Source: Pleurotus djamor (taxonomy: Eukaryota; Basidiomycota; Agaricomycetes; Agaricales; Pleurotaceae). Taken from it: a stretch of 10,991 bases of DNA. This document shows positions 1-9,243 of this stretch, piece by piece; the first letter of the stretch is position 1; every line of letters starts with the position of its first letter. Location of the stretch: assembly GCA_029747585.1 (NCBI GenBank), contig JAPEVF010001329.1:1-10991 (forward strand), given 5' to 3'. Made by a program: the position numbers and the translations under genes. A model generated the notes under the pieces. That model saw nothing but the letters and a program-made list of their open reading frames with translations, did not search any database and was not told where the DNA came from.

Positions 1-2404
1 CCACTAACCGTCGTCATCGTCAACTGCGGCGGCAACGTCTGTTGCCGCACCCGCTGCGCGCCCACGCCCTTCGGCCCGCCATTCACCTTCACCTGCTGTC
101 CGTGCAAATGTGTGGGAAGGGGAGGTAGGGGCGGTCCACCTTCGTATGCAGACATCGTCATCGCCCCTCCTTCGCCCCTTCTCGCTCCAAATCGTGTACC
201 GATGATGGGAGAGGAAGTTGGATTTGATGATGGCGTTGATGAGGCGGAGGAGGTTGCTGATGTTGATGCAGAAGCGGAGGATGAGGAAGAAGAAGTAGAT
301 GAGGTAGAGGTCGAAGACGAGGAGGAAGAGCCACTGAGTAGTCCAGATATACTAGGTACACTAGGTAGACTCTTCCTCCATTGACTCATCGTTCGTTTGA
401 GTGATGACGAGCTCTTGCTTCGCATACCAGGGGTAAGTGATCCAGACGGATTGGGGGCGAGTTTGGGAGGTGTTTGAGATTGAGATAGAGGTTGAAGTGG
501 AGGTTGAAGTGGAGGCTGAGACCCACTGAGCACAGGTGATTTCGTAGACGACAGAGGGGGTGATGAGGAGGATAGGATAGACGGCGACGTGTCGGTTGAG
601 TGTGAAGGAACAGTCGGGGGCGATTGTGTAGCACTGGGATGAGCCAGGATGATAGGGCTGGCAGGATATCCATGAACATTTCGTTTATCTTCTTTCGCGG
701 ACGACCCATTCCCAACCAACATACTCAACCTCCTCGTCTTGCTCAACCTCCTCCTCCCATCCCCACCCTTCTCCTTCTTCCTTCTCAACCTCGCCTCTTC
801 CTCTTCCCTTGCACCATCACCCTGGGTATCCGCAAACCAACTCCCTACAACACCACTCCAAGCGACATACACATTTTCCAACGACGCATGCGGGTACGCC
901 AAACTCGCCTCCCATTCAGCACTGCCTACAGTCGCGGTTGTGGCTTTCCCCTCGCCACCAACCTCACCAACCAAATCACACAAGTCGACAAACGCACCGG
1001 CGACACCACGAACGCACAGATCCTTCTCCATCCTCATCACCAACGATTCGCTAACCTTCGCCAACTCAACGACATACGCTCGCATCAGTGGAGGCGGTGT
1101 GTACTTTGATGCATCCACATCACCCATATCGGTGGTCGACTTGGGGTGCGGTTTCGTTGTTTGAGCGTGTTTCGGGAATGGATGATGTTGGACGTATGAG
1201 CTGTGTGCAAACGATGTTGATCGTGAGGGGGAATGTGAATTTGATGAAAGATCATCCTCGCCACCACCAGCTACGTCGTCATGGTAGAGGTTCTGAGAGT
1301 CCAAGAACGGTAGACCAGGTGAGGGTTTCGATGAGTGTGTAGGTGAAGGGTAATCCAAGAGTAACCGAAGCGAGTCGAGGTAAGTTTTCTCCGTTCGAAT
1401 GAGTTCGCGAACGGTCAAGAGGGCTCGTCTGAACGTCGGATGATGAGGGTATATTCTGTGGGTATGATGTGGTGTTGACGAATGATACGGATGAAAGTGG
1501 TGGTGGTCATGATGTCGAGGAATATGAATCCCGGCTACGTGTGAGGATGCTGGATATTCACGGGTAGGCGAAGGCAACGGAGGCAGGGGCCTGGAATGGG
1601 GATCCCCATTTGATGAAGTCAAAGGCAAATTGAAAGTAGTTTGATGATTCGATGAATTGAATGATGGAATGGATGACGATGAAGGTGGAGACGTTGACAA
1701 ATCGTGTGTTATGAGTCTTATAGTTGACGGACTTAGACCGAGGTTGAATGGGGGACTTGTGCTTGTGCTTGCCGGCGTGGGTTCCACATGGCTTGCCGAG
1801 GGTGAGATGGGAGGTGAATTGAAGATGACCGCATCCTCGAGAAGCTTGATTAACGACTCGTCCGATATCGAGTCGTCCATCATCGCCATGGTCAGGGAGT
1901 ATTTGGTGTTGATTCCGCCATTGTCGGTGAGAGAAACGGCAGCATGCCTACGCGTGAATGGTGGTCTGTGACGCGGTGCGGTCGGGGGATCGTCGTCGGC
2001 CAAGTCATCTGCACCAATGGTGAACTTGGGCTTTGTCTGACGAGTCTGCGCTGGGTTGTGCAAGCAGTAGTGAGGATCCCAATCGAAGTCGAGGAGGAGG
2101 GGGGAATGAGTTGCGGTCAGAGGTTGCTGGTTGGGTGGATGTGACTACGAATCGAACTAGACTGAACACGCAGACATACCAGAGGTCCAGGAGAACTGAA
2201 GACAGGTGCGCCGAGCTGCAGTGGAGGCAGCCAGGTATCGCCCGTAGCACTATCAAATGAATGGCGCGCTTTGTGGTGTCTCTGGAAGTAGGCTGAGGGC
2301 GGCGGCGGCGTCGGTGTGCTCAGGTTGCGTGCTTTGTGGATGTCATGGTCAGACAAGTGCGTTACTTGCAGGATGCCTCTCTTTGTCAGTTTTCGCGAGG
2401 GCAT
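1..2404 (-). CDS. Probable RhoGEF (DH-domain) protein, 3' end beyond the window
   Basis: An open frame runs from the left edge to ATG 2404-2402 with one intron (best 2127-2179), giving about 783 codons without the C-terminus. What is seen: a Pro-rich N-terminus; an acidic stretch near residue 150; a His-rich segment at about 280-305 (13 His in 30 residues); then RRALLTVRELIRTEKTYLDS from about residue 308. That resembles the first conserved helix of Dbl-homology domains (family pattern ELIxTExxYxxxL). A helical block with FVDLCDLVGEV and VYVAWSGVVGSWF follows, ending near residue 510. Next come a charged Glu/Arg/Lys segment and a long Ser/Pro tail with a Ser run at about 673-715. DH proteins load GTP onto Rho/Cdc42-type GTPases at the cell cortex. 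The DH core is interrupted by a low-complexity insert of roughly 80 residues. No PH domain is visible in this part. The gene lies 99 bp behind SLY1 on the same strand. The reading frame is firm; the DH assignment is from motif memory. Confidence 0.68.
2127..2179 (-). other. Intron 1 of the RhoGEF-like gene
   Basis: On the minus strand the donor is GTATGT at 2179. Two acceptors keep the frame: CCAG ending at 2127 (53 nt) and CGTAG ending at 2145 (35 nt). The 53-nt version fits the size of the other introns here and is preferred. An in-frame TAG at 2147-2145 shows that some splicing is needed to join the open frames on either side. Confidence 0.6.
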
Positions 2405-2503
2405 GCCAGTGCAGGAAGAGTTGGAAAGAAGAGAAACATCGAACAAGTCCAGACGTCATGTCTCCGTGCCTGAATTGACGAGAAAGGGGATACACAGGGG
2501 TGT
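2405..2503 (-). promoter_or_regulatory. Compact intergenic gap, SLY1 3' end and RhoGEF leader
   Basis: Only 99 bp separate the SLY1 stop (2506-2504) from the ATG chosen for the RhoGEF-like gene. The minus strand is pyrimidine-rich just before that ATG (about 2415-2440), as in many fungal leaders. No TATA box or AATAAA signal was recognised. The downstream promoter may therefore lie inside the last SLY1 exon, or the true start may differ. Confidence 0.4.
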
Positions 2504-5106
2504 CTACTGTCCAAGCCTCTCCAGCATCTCGACAAAGCCCTTGGGATCCACGATCTCCGTCCCACCATACACAACTCGACGACCGCTCTTCCGTCCCCAC
2601 TCCTCCACATTCCCGTACTCGACATACCCAACGCCCCCGACAACGAACACAATTCCCTCCGAAAACTGCATCCGTTTCCCCCGACCCCCACTACTGCCGC
2701 TGCCAGACCCAGACGCACTGATGCCCAGCCCCGTGCCTGTCGTCCCTGGTCCATATGCTTGATGTTTAGGTGCCCGGGGGTCCAGGAACAAGTACTCGTC
2801 TGTCTCCTGCAATGACTGGTTCGATGCTGCACTCGAGTCCATCAACGCCTCCAGCACACGCGTAACAGCCAGCAACTTGTTCGTAGGCAAGAAATTCTTC
2901 ACTCCAGAGATCAGGTTCTCGAACCCACCCTCCTTCAATCGATCTGTCAACTGTGTTAAAAATCAGCCCCGTGTCAGCGGAGCGAACATAGAACCGAATA
3001 ACGCTGAAAACGGCCCTTACCCGATTGCCTAGCACGCTGAACCCTTTGAACAGTTCTCCGCCGCCACCACCTTGAGGCGTAGACGCTCCTCCGAATCCGC
3101 TGCCGCCTCCACTAGCCCCTCCCCCTCCACCAAATCCCCCTCCAAGCATACTCATCCTACTCACCTCCCTCACCTTCCGAACATATTCAAATGCTTTCAC
3201 ACCCTCTCCATTCAACTCCTTCTCCAACTCGTTGATATCCTCTTTGCTCAGCTGAGAAACCTGTGCGTCCGATATCGACAGATAATACACAAGCACAACC
3301 CGAAGTTTATCTTGTCCCGTGAAAGGCGGAAGATTATCCGGTCGTGCCGCACGAAGTGTTTCAAGGATCGAGGCAACAGTCTGGTGATAGCGTTTTTACC
3401 TTTTGCTTTAGTATACACGAATCACAAGCTTTGTGATAATAATAACGCACCTGTTTAGCTATTCCCTCTTCTGTGGAATACAACTCGTCCAACCCTCTTT
3501 GCTTGATCTCTTCTAACAACGCGGTCGCGATGTTCATATGTGTATCCAGCGTCGCCTTTCTCGCTGTCAACTCGGGCAACTGCGTTATTGCCGTCTTCAA
3601 ATGTGCAGCGTTCGCGGAAAGGTCCCTACAGAACCCTCCCTAAGCATCCCCACACAGCCGAATAAAGGGATTAAATAAAACGCACAATTGTGAAATATCA
3701 TTGACATCACTAACACCCGTCTTGCGCGTGATCTCAGCAGCGTCGGCTTTGTATTTATTCAGCTCAGTGTCGATTTCCTCGGCGACCTGTGGGAACGGTT
3801 GAGAGGCGTTGCGAGCCCAGAAAAAGTCTTTCTGGTCTAGGTCATAGGAGCGTTTCTTGTTATTCGAGCCGGTGGATGCGAGGGGAGGATCGCTTGATGA
3901 AGAGGAGGAGGAGGAGGATGCAGGGTCAATTGTGACGCGGTTGAGCTTCATGGAGAAACAGTCGGAGACGAGGGCTTGGTACGTCCAGCCGTGCGATAAC
4001 ATGGATGCAAGATCAATGTTTCGATCAAGGATGGCAAGTACTATATGACATGTGAGTAACATAGCTACAAGAATGGAGGGGGCGTACATACCAGGCCTGT
4101 GGAGGTTTGATAAACCTGAAGAATCCTGGGCGAATAGACCGCCTGAGCCCGCACCACCGACATTGGGAGTGTAGGCAGCGCCTTGTCCATATGATGAATT
4201 CGTTCGTGACGAAGATAAGAGCGCGTCGCGAATCTTGGATTCAAGCTTCTTGCCCACCATTTCCGCAGCATTACCTTTAGGACATCGAATGATCGGTACG
4301 TGTCCTACCAAGATGGAGAAAGGTCAGCAACGAAACGAGTGAATTCCAAACCACTGACCTAAAGTAACGATAGCACTGAACAAGCCAGTTGCGATGCGCT
4401 CAATTTCAGCCTCGATCTCTTCCTCCGTCGACGAAGGGGAGTTCAAAATCTCATACGAAGTCTTCTTCTCCACAGGGACCGAATCTCCTGCTAACGGTGC
4501 AGGCGTAGATGGCGGAGGCAACAACGAGAACAACTCTGGCGCAGGCGTAATAAACCCCAAATACTGATCCACGACCTGTACAATCCCTCCTTCTCCCTCT
4601 CCTCCCTCCCCATTCCCATCTCCGTCGACGAACCCTACACCCCTTCGCACACACTCTCCCGCCAGTTCTTCGAGTACACTCCTCGACACCGGTTCACTCC
4701 AATTCAACCAAACGCGTTCATACAGTCCCGCCTCCAAGTCCTCAGCTATCCGCTTGACGTTCTTCATCGTTGGTTCGACAAAGTATATGGCTGGCACATC
4801 AGGGAGTGGGGGACGAGGTGAATGAAGGGGGATGTGGAGTGTTATCCCTGCATCCCGTAGGTCTGAGACGCGGAGGATCGTTGCGAGAATGGATTGAGTT
4901 GTGCTGTCTAGGATGAGGATTTTCCAGACTGGGGGACCTGTCGTGGCATTCGAAGATGAATTTGAGGAGGTAGATTTTGATTTTGAGAGTGCGGTCGTGG
5001 AAGAAGATGGGTCAATTGGGTTGTTCAGGTTGAGGAGGGTGAGGAGGGCATTAGTTTGAGATTGTTGAAGCGTTGGCGATGTGGTAGGAGATTTCAAGGA
5101 ACTCAT
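2504..5106 (-). CDS. SLY1: SM-family vesicle transport protein Sly1
   Basis: Six exons on the minus strand (5106-4359, 4304-4092, 4040-3686, 3625-3451, 3380-3021, 2950-2504) join exactly in frame to 765 residues; the yeast protein is shorter (about 670). Sly1 binds the syntaxin-5/Sed5 N-peptide and promotes SNARE assembly in ER-Golgi and intra-Golgi traffic. Family landmarks seen: LLTLLNLN near the N-terminus, [57 protein letters not shown] across intron 1, [19 protein letters not shown] across intron 2, and the end [16 protein letters not shown]. Low-complexity inserts are a Ser run at 362-370, a Gly-rich loop at about 576-605 and a Gly/Ser loop near 700. The ATG at 5106 has A at -3; upstream in-frame codons contain no other ATG. 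Introns are 4305-4358, 4041-4091, 3626-3685, 3381-3450 and 2951-3020. Identity rests on several independent motifs. Confidence 0.95.
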
Positions 5107-5426
5107 GCTATGTCGTTTCTTGGTCGTGAACTGCGAGAAGTTCAAAGCTCGAGGCGCGTCGAGCGATCGTGGCAGCACGTGCAACGCCTCCTGAGAGCTA
5201 GGCGCCGTTTTAAGCGCCCGCTGGGTTCCTTCTGATACCTGATCACGGCCATGACCTGGGCAGTGTCGAACATCGTCTCAGGCATGCTACAATCCGCATG
5301 CAGAGTTTCATATCCACCGTAGCACTCCCGGTAACATCAGCTAATTACTTCATGGGGATCAGTAACCCGCTCAAACAGATACGGGCAGTGAGGTCACTTG
5401 GTGTGTGTTTGGGCGACTTTGATGGG
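5107..5426. promoter_or_regulatory. Divergent promoter region between SLY1 and the Met-Gly-Cys gene
   Basis: This stretch has no gene. It holds a palindromic E-box CACGTG at 5176-5181, 70 bp upstream of the SLY1 ATG, and two GCATGC palindromes at 5282-5287 and 5296-5301. The SLY1 side shows no clear TATA box, common for housekeeping genes. The E-box could be bound by a bHLH or Cbf1-type factor; that is inference. Confidence 0.5.
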
Positions 5427-5435
5427 TATATAAAG
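5427..5435 (+). promoter_or_regulatory. TATA box of the Met-Gly-Cys gene
   Basis: TATATAAAG is a near-consensus TATA element. Transcription would be expected about 25-35 bp downstream, near the pyrimidine-rich CCTTTCTTCG around 5455-5470. This is just before a splice donor, so it supports a short first non-coding exon. Confidence 0.7.
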
Positions 5436-5488
5436 GCGAAGGGGACATGAAACCAACCTTTCTTCGTGCGCTCTGCTGGACGGATTTT

Positions 5489-5575
5489 GTGAGTATCATC
5501 TCTTCTCTTTGCCCTCCGATGTGTCCGCTTCAATACCCTTGTTTGTCTATATAACTGACCCTTCGTGTCTTATAG
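5489..5575 (+). other. 5'-UTR intron of the Met-Gly-Cys gene
   Basis: Donor GTGAGTAT at 5489, branch sequence AACTGAC around 5553-5559 and acceptor TATAG ending at 5575 define an 87-nt intron. It lies between the TATA box and the ATG at 5674, so it is in the leader. Leader introns often raise expression in fungi. Confidence 0.75.
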
Positions 5576-5673
5576 GCACGCAAGCCCTTACACTCCTCAC
5601 CTTTGCGAAACCTCCAACCGTTCATTCTTTCTATCTAACCAACTCAATCAACCCGCAATAAAACTAGAAGGAA

Positions 5674-6264
5674 ATGGGCTGCTTCCCAAGCAAACAAGTC
5701 AACGATGGCAGAGCGCTGGACCGCTCCTCCATCTCGCATCAAACACAATACCCCACCCAATCCCTACACGACGCAGACACCGAAAGCGTCGTCTTCACAG
5801 CCGGCCGCCCCTCCTTTGGGTTCAACCAAATTCCTCCGCAGATGGCTCCTGCGTCAGCGTTACCGAGGAAGAGTCTTGGTACCCAGCCCGGGAAATCGAA
5901 ACCGATGCTTCCTGCACATCTACAGTTGCAGTCGCATAATAACAATTATAGCAACTCGCTGTCGCCTTCCGTTGGTGGGATGCAACAGGTTGTCAGCTCG
6001 GTTGGTGCGACGATGGGAAGTGCGGGTGCCGGTAGGCCATTGGGGTCGCCGAGTTTGAATAGGGCAAGGTCGTTTGGGAGGGAACCAAGTCAACCGATGA
6101 GCGCTGGGGCTGTGGGGATTGGGGGGAAGCCCAAAGTGTCGTTCGCGGCACAGATGATGTTGAAGGAGAGGGAAAGAGAGATGATGTGGGAGCCCCAAGC
6201 AGGAGGAGGACATTCCCTACCACCGATGACGGCGCCGCCGACTAGAGAGACCTTTGGTCGATGA
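5674..6264 (+). CDS. Small protein with N-terminal Met-Gly-Cys acylation signal
   Basis: A single-exon frame of 196 residues starts with good context (G at -3, G at +4), after a TATA box and a spliced leader. The N-terminus MGCFPSK fits an N-myristoylation signal (Gly2, Ser6, Lys7) with an adjacent Cys3 that could be palmitoylated, so the product is probably anchored to the cytosolic face of a membrane. The rest is mostly disordered: Ser/Gly/Pro/Gln-rich, with two basic Ser patches (SLNRARSFGRE and ALPRKS) that look like kinase sites. A conserved-looking segment, KPKVSFAAQMMLKEREREMM, near residues 151-170 could form a short helix. I do not recognise the family. The layout recalls small acylated scaffold proteins such as Lamtor1, but there is no sequence match I would defend. 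Confidence 0.8.
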   Translation: MGCFPSKQVNDGRALDRSSISHQTQYPTQSLHDADTESVVFTAGRPSFGFNQIPPQMAPASALPRKSLGTQPGKSKPMLPAHLQLQSHNNNYSNSLSPSVGGMQQVVSSVGATMGSAGAGRPLGSPSLNRARSFGREPSQPMSAGAVGIGGKPKVSFAAQMMLKEREREMMWEPQAGGGHSLPPMTAPPTRETFGR

Positions 6265-6903
6265 GTTGCCTGCCTTTTTTTACCTTTAACTTATGCGATA
6301 CCCAAGGGATATGTGTTTTTGGTGTAATGACTGTTAATGACCATGTATTCTTTCAACCATCTCCGAGTGCACGAGGTTATCAGAAGGAGAGTCTTGTGTT
6401 CTTGCATGGAGACGGTCTCACCTCCATGGTAACTGGAAAATTCAGAGGCGATTGTTGAGGCCTATGAAGACAAAAGCACGAAGTTTGGAAAAACGCGAAC
6501 ATATTTTTCTTGCCCCCTTGCACTAGACAACTCGAAGAAACGGACAGAGGATCATCGCAGGATCATCGACGCGGTCGCGGCGCGCCAAGAAAAAGGATAT
6601 TGGCCTTGTTGCCTAAAATAGAAGTCGGTTCAAAACCTCGTTTTCGTTGCAAAGTTATTCTTATTATGCCCGATACCCACACCCCATAGACGGTCTCCCT
6701 TCTCCACGCACACTCACCCTCTCATCACGACCCACGAATTCACCGTGACGCTCTATAACGAATAAAGCAGACAGAGAAACAACTACATCTATATCTATTC
6801 AACGAAACAACACCGAGACACCTCGTGTCTCTGGACGCCTAGGCTATCCTGCACTATCATCAATCATTTCACAGGAAACGAAACTATTGACGACGATTAC
6901 GGA
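6265..6903 (+). promoter_or_regulatory. Intergenic region and leader of the Ser/Thr-rich gene
   Basis: No gene is visible in these 639 bp. The left part would hold the 3' UTR of the Met-Gly-Cys gene; no AATAAA-type signal is evident. A pyrimidine-rich tract at about 6690-6735 and a weak TATA-like TATAACGAATAAA at 6754-6766 are plausible promoter elements for the gene at 6904. The 6775-6900 stretch is A/C-rich, like a fungal leader. Confidence 0.4.
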
Positions 6904-7464
6904 ATGACGCATTCTGCACGAAAGAGACGACAGAAGGGGGAACAGGAAAGGCAGGTTTTCAACAATGAACCACAACCGCCACCCCAACCACAACCAGCTT
7001 CACCCACTCCACAACCCCCCTCGACGACATTCGGTGAGGGTGGCGGCAGCGCTGGACTCCCATCCCCTTCATCCAATGTAAACACAGATACCCTCGGAGG
7101 CATCCCGGGGCCTTCAAATTCCAACTCGAACTCGAACTTCAACTCAAACCCAACCCCCGTCGCTTCACCATCTCAATTCACCACTCTAACTTTAACATCT
7201 ACCATACCCATCACGACCGTTGTAGACCCCACGACGACATTCACATCTTTCTCCGATTCCGTATTCACGACGGCCTCACCAATATCTTCGAGTTCATTCG
7301 ATGGTTCATTCTCTTCCACGGTGTCCTCGGGTTCATCGACCACGACGGGTTCTGCGTATAGTGTGAACGGACCCATGAGTACCTCTGACGCGCAAAATGT
7401 TGGTGCTCAATCACAGCCACTGTGCATTGGGAACGGTGTAGACGCGTCGGCAGCTGGGTTATGA
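6904..7464 (+). CDS. Ser/Thr/Pro-rich protein, possibly a truncated membrane protein
   Basis: The frame encodes 186 residues: a basic N-terminus (HSARKRRQKGEQERQ), a Pro/Gln-rich stretch, an Asn/Ser repeat (about residues 70-80), then about 90 residues very rich in Ser and Thr, as in O-glycosylated stalks. It ends PLCIGNGVDASAAGL followed by TGA. There is no signal peptide and no membrane segment. From memory, a Ser/Thr-rich region followed by an IGxGxDAxxxGL-type motif occurs just before the first membrane helix of some fungal CSC1/OSCA-like (DUF221) channels. If that holds, this is only the N-terminus and the helices are missing. The stop lies 19 bp before the ambiguous base at 7483, so the end is suspect. 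Real translation is likely; the family suggestion is weak. Confidence 0.55.
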   Translation: MTHSARKRRQKGEQERQVFNNEPQPPPQPQPASPTPQPPSTTFGEGGGSAGLPSPSSNVNTDTLGGIPGPSNSNSNSNFNSNPTPVASPSQFTTLTLTSTIPITTVVDPTTTFTSFSDSVFTTASPISSSSFDGSFSSTVSSGSSTTTGSAYSVNGPMSTSDAQNVGAQSQPLCIGNGVDASAAGL

Positions 7465-7689
7465 AGGTAGGCTGTAGCCGCGNAAAAAAAGGGTCTCCCC
7501 TTGTTTTCCGCCGGTGTGTATTCGGCTATCTACGCACACAAACGCGACAGAGTCTACCTAATCCAACGACCAAGTGCAATTACCGCGGCGAACCTCCCTC
7601 CCGATAAATTGCCCAGCGACGATCCTCCTGCTCCAACCTTCCATTCCCACGAGATCCACTTGTCGTCTAGAGACAGCAAAGATTCATGA
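7465..7689 (+). pseudogene. Same-frame tail after stops and an ambiguous base
   Basis: Two stops (TGA 7462-7464 and TAG 7468-7470) separate the Ser/Thr-rich frame from an open stretch in the same frame that runs to TGA 7687-7689. The tail contains FSAGVYSAIYAHKRDRVYL, a short hydrophobic stretch followed by a basic cluster, like the end of a membrane helix and a cytosolic juxtamembrane segment, and then a Pro/Asp-rich tail. The base at 7483 is N, followed by seven A. Three readings are possible: an intron across 7467-7500 whose sites I cannot fix (GTAGGC at 7467 is a candidate donor), an assembly join with lost sequence, or a decayed gene. No function is assigned. Confidence 0.35.
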
Positions 7690-8283
7690 GTACGAGGCTA
7701 GAGAACAAGAGGGTGAAAAAAAGTGACTAACTGATATCCGCGAAAATCAAGTGGTTGGTGGCGCGGTCGAGATGGAAGAATGAGCTGGGTGGTCACCGGC
7801 CGACTGTTGACACGGTGATGGCGCGTTCAAGAGATTCCCCAGGCTTCGAGAATCCATCTCGCATCAGTGAACAACCCATGTCGGTCAGTGTTGTAAAAGG
7901 AAGCTGGGATGGGATGTGTGGTTGGTGGCGCGGTCGAGAAGGGAGAAGGGGCAGAGAAGCTTCGAGGTCAATGGTGGACAGCGCACGATAGCCTAGATAT
8001 TTGAGTTGGAGGTTGTGGTGGTTGGTGGCGCGGTCGAGAAGTCGGCAAAGATGGATGAAGGGAAGCGCTGGCAGCGTGATGAAAGAAGGTCCGTCGAGGA
8101 ATAAAAATGGCGGAAGGCCTGGGTAGGACATGGTCGTAATGGATGGCGAATGGCAAAAGACGGCGTAGAGGTTGGAAGGGAAGCTGAAGGCCAAAGTGGT
8201 TGGTGGCGCGATCGAGACGCTTCTCAAGCTTGGCTTCATCGCGATGTCATAACGTTGATCACGACCGATATGGAAGGACAAGA
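7690..8283. other. Region without a supported gene, rich in core repeats
   Basis: No confident gene is seen here. It contains four core copies (7751, 7918, 8018, 8196) and one decayed copy at 7814-7834. It is the presumed 3' part of the minus-strand unit, facing the plus-strand gene that ends at 7689. A minus-strand open frame of 162 codons (8281-7793) exists but can be explained by pyrimidine-rich composition. Confidence 0.5.
7918..8040 (+). repeat. Long repeat unit, shorter copy 3 of about 100 bp
   Basis: Two cores 100 bp apart flank TCGAGGTCAATGGTGGACAGCG at about 7962-7982, matching the landmarks of the two longer units. The GTTCGAATC block is absent or too decayed to recognise. Confidence 0.6.
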
Positions 8284-8457
8284 CTACGAGGTATTAGATC
8301 AGGATAGACTCAATGAATTGGAGATGCTCGCCGTGCTCACCAAGTATCCCGATGCACTAAGGACTTGATGGAGAAGACGGATACAAATGGCAAAAGCCAG
8401 GCTGAACAAGAGCAAGTCAGAGATAAGAATGTGTTTGACAAGCGAAAGAATACTCAC
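8284..8457 (-). other. Two-intron module 4 (minus strand)
   Basis: Intron A is 8457-8402 (GTGAGT, branch CTCTGACTT, TTCAG, 56 nt) and intron B is 8340-8284 (GTGAGCACGGCGA, branch CCTGATCTAAT, CTCGTAG, 57 nt), around a 61-nt exon containing GCATCGGGATACTTG. Intron B closely matches that of module 2 (GTGAGTACGGCGA and TCTGATCTAAT). Confidence 0.65.
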
Positions 8458-8599
8458 GATCAATGTCACAGTGGTCCGCCGGGAGCAAAGCCTCAAGCTC
8501 AAGCTTCAATCATGGATATTGATCGCTCGCGATGTCGTAGCGGTAACTGCAATCTTCGTGAACGTATGCACAGCGCCGTCGGCGTGTGAGGATTCAAAG

Positions 8600-8777
8600 C
8601 TAGAGAAGACTAACATCAATATTGAGTACATTGACAAAAGCTGCCTAACGTACTCACAGAAGCATCCCGATGACAAAGACAAGTAGCCGGCATTGAAGGA
8701 ATGCACATAGACCACAAGACTATAGCAGGAACAGAGTTAGACATCAAGATGCGAAAGGTGGAAAAAAGGGAACTTAC
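8600..8777 (-). other. Two-intron module 3 (minus strand)
   Basis: Intron A is 8777-8720 (GTAAGT, branch GTCTAAC, CTATAG, 58 nt) and intron B is 8657-8600 (GTGAGTACGTTAGG, CTCTAG, 58 nt), around a 62-nt exon containing CATCGGGATGCTTCT. Intron B starts almost like that of module 1 (GTGAGTACGTTCGG). The next exon again has CTACGACATCGCG. Confidence 0.65.
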
Positions 8778-8824
8778 AGGTGACATGACAAACATGGTTT
8801 CGCGAGGAAACAACACTCCATCAG

Positions 8825-8974
8825 GTGGTTGGTGGCTCGGTCGAGGAGGGAGAAGGGCGAAGCATTATCAAAGAGGTGGGGAAAGGGGATCAAGGTCAAT
8901 GGTGCCGGTGGACAGCGAAAGACAGCGTGGGTGTTCGAATCCAAGGCGATCGTGGTTGGTGGCGCGGTCGAGAA
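8825..8974 (+). repeat. Long repeat unit, copy 1 of about 127 bp
   Basis: Between two cores this unit contains TCAAGGTCAATG (8890-8901), GTGGACAGCG and a GTTCGAATCC block (about 8933-8942). The same ordered landmarks occur in the unit at 9661-9812 and, more decayed, at 7918-8040. This shows the repeat is a composite unit of 100-130 bp and not just the core. Confidence 0.7.
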
Positions 8975-9079
8975 GCACTTCAAGCTTCATGTTTCAAAGG
9001 TTAATCGTCAATCATTAACCCTTCGCGATGTCGTAACCTCTTGCTGAACGTGTGACGCAACCGATATGCAAGGAAGAGG

Positions 9080-9243
9080 CTACGGAGAAATTAGATCAGA
9101 ATTGAGTCGATGCACCAAAGATGTTCGCCGTACTCACTGATGCATCCGCCGATGACACGCCCAGCTTCATGGCAGATACAAGAGTCAAGACTAAGTGCAA
9201 AGTAAGAGATCAAAATAATAATAATAAGCGGATCAAGACTTAC
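9080..9243 (-). other. Two-intron module 2 (minus strand)
   Basis: Intron A is 9243-9191 (GTAAGT to CTTAG, 53 nt) and intron B is 9137-9080 (GTGAGTACGG, branch TCTGATCTAAT, CCGTAG, 58 nt), around a 53-nt exon ending in GGATGCATCA. The next exon has GGTTACGACATCGCG followed by AAGCTTGA and then a core repeat. Confidence 0.65.

Noticed and set aside
112..384. Acidic 90-residue plus-strand open frame
   Set aside because: It is the complement of the Ser-run coding region of the minus-strand RhoGEF-like gene; the Glu/Asp richness is an antisense echo of serine codons.
386..715. 109-codon minus-strand open frame
   Set aside because: It is in a different frame from the continuous minus-strand frame that runs from 2126 to the left edge and carries the DH-like motifs.
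2347..2393. Extra intron near the start of the RhoGEF-like gene (GTAACG donor with a TCTGACC branch)
   Set aside because: Nearby acceptors break the frame, whereas reading straight through keeps it open from ATG 2404 to the real intron.
2386..2832. 148-codon minus-strand open frame
   Set aside because: It overlaps the last SLY1 exon in another frame and has no recognisable features; the SLY1 frame is supported by homology motifs.
5447..5640. Upstream open frame from ATG 5447 across the leader intron
   Set aside because: The ATG is only about 20 bp from the TATA box, so it is probably upstream of the transcription start, and it is out of frame with the main protein.
7793..8281. 162-codon minus-strand open frame over the repeats
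   Set aside because: The strand is pyrimidine-rich and poor in stops, the frame has no intron logic, and core repeats fall in different frames within it.
8930..8945. tRNA gene suggested by GTTCGAATCC
   Set aside because: No matching acceptor, D and anticodon stems could be drawn around it; it is kept only as a possible promoter relic in the repeat.
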